Source: Brienomyrus brachyistius
Taxonomy: Eukaryota; Chordata; Actinopteri; Osteoglossiformes; Mormyridae
Reading direction: 5' to 3'
DNA: 64,000 nucleotides
NCBI RefSeq assembly: GCF_023856365.1
Contig: NC_064544.1
Location: forward strand, 27,189,920 to 27,253,919
Each line of letters starts with the position of its first letter. Position 1 is the first letter of the stretch. The notes below the pieces were generated by a model. The model was given only the letters and a program-made list of their open reading frames with translations. It was not told the origin of the DNA and did no database searches. Below, in pieces: positions 61,691 to 64,000 of this stretch. Made by a program: the position numbers and the translations under genes.

Positions 61691-63870
61691 GGTTTGTCTT
61701 TCCTTCTTTGACTGTTTGCTCCCAATCTTGTGTCTGTGGAAACAGATACAGACTTCAGAATGACTAAATGACCTGGTTATATATCACATAGAGATAATGA
61801 CCTAATGAATGAACTGCTGTGAATGTTGCCTTTTAAATAAAACTGGCATTTTAATAGGTTAATAAGCAAGACCTTATCTGTAATGCTTAAATAGTCAAAA
61901 CATATCAAAATTATCGATTTTAAAAATAAATAGTTGTTTCTTCAATGGTTTATTTTATTCAAGCACATAATGTATAAAAGATCTATAAATTTCACAATAA
62001 CTAATTAACAAATAAACAATTGCCCAGTACAGCATTTCAATCTGGCACCTATATCAGGAACTATCAGGACACCAGAAGGCACTGGGAATAAGACCAAGAC
62101 AAATTCACCTGTGACAGGAAACCAAAACACCCAGTTTATGTAGCTTTAATGGTGCTCTAACCATTCACCACTGTCATTCATGGGTGAAAATTTCTCGCAG
62201 TCATGGCTCTGCAAAGTACCTCCTGATCCTGGATTATTGTTTAAATTAATGAATGTAGCTTCTCTGGGGATTAGGATCGTACACCAGCTATTACATGTGC
62301 ATGTTATCTGCACCGCGACACAATTCTATACCCTTTCATGGCTTTTTCTGCCTTCATTAACATTTTCAAAAGCAATACAGTGTTCAGCTGAGATACTGAG
62401 CTTTGGTATTATGCAGCAGTAACTAATCATCTATATTAACTAATATTCAGTGCTGGGAGCAGATCAATATCCAGTAGTTCACAGTGCAGGTACTGTATTG
62501 TATAACAATAGCAGCACCAGCCCGTGGTTTTCCACACTTCAAGCACTGATTATATTATACCAATAAACTGCTGCAAAACTTTATAGATGCCTGTGCATTA
62601 TCACTCAGCACCATGTGACATAATGCAGTACAGCTGAGGACAAGGAGGGAATGCAGACAAAATCTGAAATTCATATTTGGTTAAAGTATCTCATAAACAT
62701 AATTGCTGTTCCTGGACTTTATTTACTTTTGAATAAATAAATATATAAATAGCTCTAAATGTCTTAATTAAAATGTGAGCAAACAAGAAACATCACTAAG
62801 CATTAAACTTAATGTAAGAAAAATCAAGAACTTTGAACGATTTTAAATAATTAATACTGACTTTTAATTTTCCGTAAATAGATACAATATTCACATTCAC
62901 AGCTAATGGAAAGCTCAGTAAATATTTCAGTATACAGTATTTAATATACAAAATACAATGGGATTTAGCTGCAAACCACTGCTTACCATATAATAATATG
63001 GTATGATAATATTGTAAATTGGTGTCTCACATGACCTCCAAGCCGAATAGTTTACTGCGTCGTTTTAAATTTTAGATATTTTCTTGTTTCTAGAGAAGCA
63101 ACAGCCCTTCTGCTGCGACAAATTTTGCAACCTCATTAAAGCTTTGACCATCAGATGAACAAAAGAAATTTAAGAAAATCATTAATGACAAAGACAGCAC
63201 TGTTGAAAAAAAGCGGCTTTAAAAGAACAAGCAAGATAACAAAATAATGAAATAATCACATTGCTACTTATTACATATGAGCTGATTCATTTTTCAAAAA
63301 TATTACTAATAAATAGCTTAACATTATTGTATTACATCTTGTAGTCAACATGCTGTACATTATAAGAATCTTACCACTTGTATTTCAAAGTGTATCATTC
63401 ACCGAATGTAAAGCTGGAAACATAAAACAATTGCGTAATACTTTTGATATGAATGATTTCAAAAGCAAGGTTTCTGTTGCTGTGAGAGAGAATCAGTTTC
63501 GTTAGAGCTAGAGAACAGGAAAGGTGATACATTCCTGGGAGGTATTAAGGTGGAGTCTGTATGAAAAGTAATTCATCAAAATATGAAAAATCACAGTCAA
63601 CCCGTGAATCATTGTGGATCACAATGAATTGTTTGAATTTCACAGAATAAAAGGCTGGATAAGTGACCCTTTTCATGTAGACACCTACCAGTTTGGGATG
63701 AAAATAAAAGGTTCCACCATGTTTCCTAGTTATGTAAATGTTAAAATAATCAAAATTTTAGTGCAGTCACCATGTCAGTTTAGACTGTGATTCACCTGTC
63801 AGGTGGGTTCAGCCAATGAGCTTCTATGTTGCTGTGGAGTTTGAGCATTCAGATGAATATAATGAAAACT
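61691..63870. other. AT-rich noncoding stretch
   Basis: No gene, no clear repeat structure. It may hold the 5' UTR exon and promoter of the GPCR, but nothing specific can be shown. Confidence 0.5.
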
Positions 63871-63900
63871 GAAGACATGTCTGTGCCAAACTGCTACATA

Positions 63901-63986
63901 ATGGAGCACTGTGGAGCTAACCGAGGGAGAGGAGGAGGAGAGGGCAGAGGCAGAGGAAGAGCAGGAGGAAGAGCTCACCCAAGATG
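63901..63986 (+). other. Gly/Arg-rich short reading frame at window edge
   Basis: ATG at 63,901 opens MEHCGANRGRGGGEGRGRGR and stops at 63,984-63,986. Some fish IS630/Tc1-related transposase genes start with a similar Gly-Arg run. The stop, with nothing recognisable after it before the edge, makes this a guess. Confidence 0.2.
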
Positions 63987-64000
63987 ACAAACAGTACTGA

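Overview
The window is vertebrate nuclear DNA, most likely from a ray-finned (teleost-type) fish. The evidence is split genes with GT-AG introns, two recognisable vertebrate orthologues, and a dense load of repeat families typical of fish: tRNA-derived SINEs ending in GGATGG repeats, Tc1 and hAT elements, pogo/Tigger-like MITEs, and a fish-type APE LINE. I cannot name the species.

Layout. 1-8,400: left edge of a 35-bp minisatellite, then AT-rich noncoding DNA with SINE fragments, ending in a CpG-enriched block that may be the 5' end of an unidentified minus-strand gene. 8,400-12,400: noncoding with old transposon debris. 12,418-14,640: a striking satellite-like array with 121/117-bp units and a 242-bp higher-order period. 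14,850-19,864 (+): a complete seven-exon kyphoscoliosis peptidase (KY) gene with a TATA promoter directly after the array; the predicted 841-aa product keeps the transglutaminase-like Cys/His/Asp triad. 19,865-29,180: intergenic, holding a Tc1 element with both ends, a Tigger-like element carrying a nested solo LTR, a LINE 3' end and a 42-45-bp minisatellite. 29,184-56,022 (-): a complete 37-exon DNAAF9 (C20orf194/Shulin) gene whose exon phases all close to give 1,205 aa. Its introns carry hAT, SINE and MITE copies and one unexplained CpG-rich island. 56,100-60,700: repeats, including a diverged 63-bp tandem array, a LINE endonuclease fragment and two further LTR-type insertions with intact target duplications. 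60,848-61,690 (-): an intronless class A GPCR with unusual motif substitutions. 61,700-64,000: AT-rich, essentially empty, with a Gly/Arg-rich reading frame at the right edge.

The three genes do not form a functional unit. KY acts in muscle at the sarcomere and filamin C. DNAAF9 packages axonemal outer dynein arms in the cytoplasm of ciliated cells. The GPCR is an orphan. The densest unexplained structure is the satellite abutting the KY promoter and the LTR family represented by three insertions that each keep a perfect 5-bp duplication.
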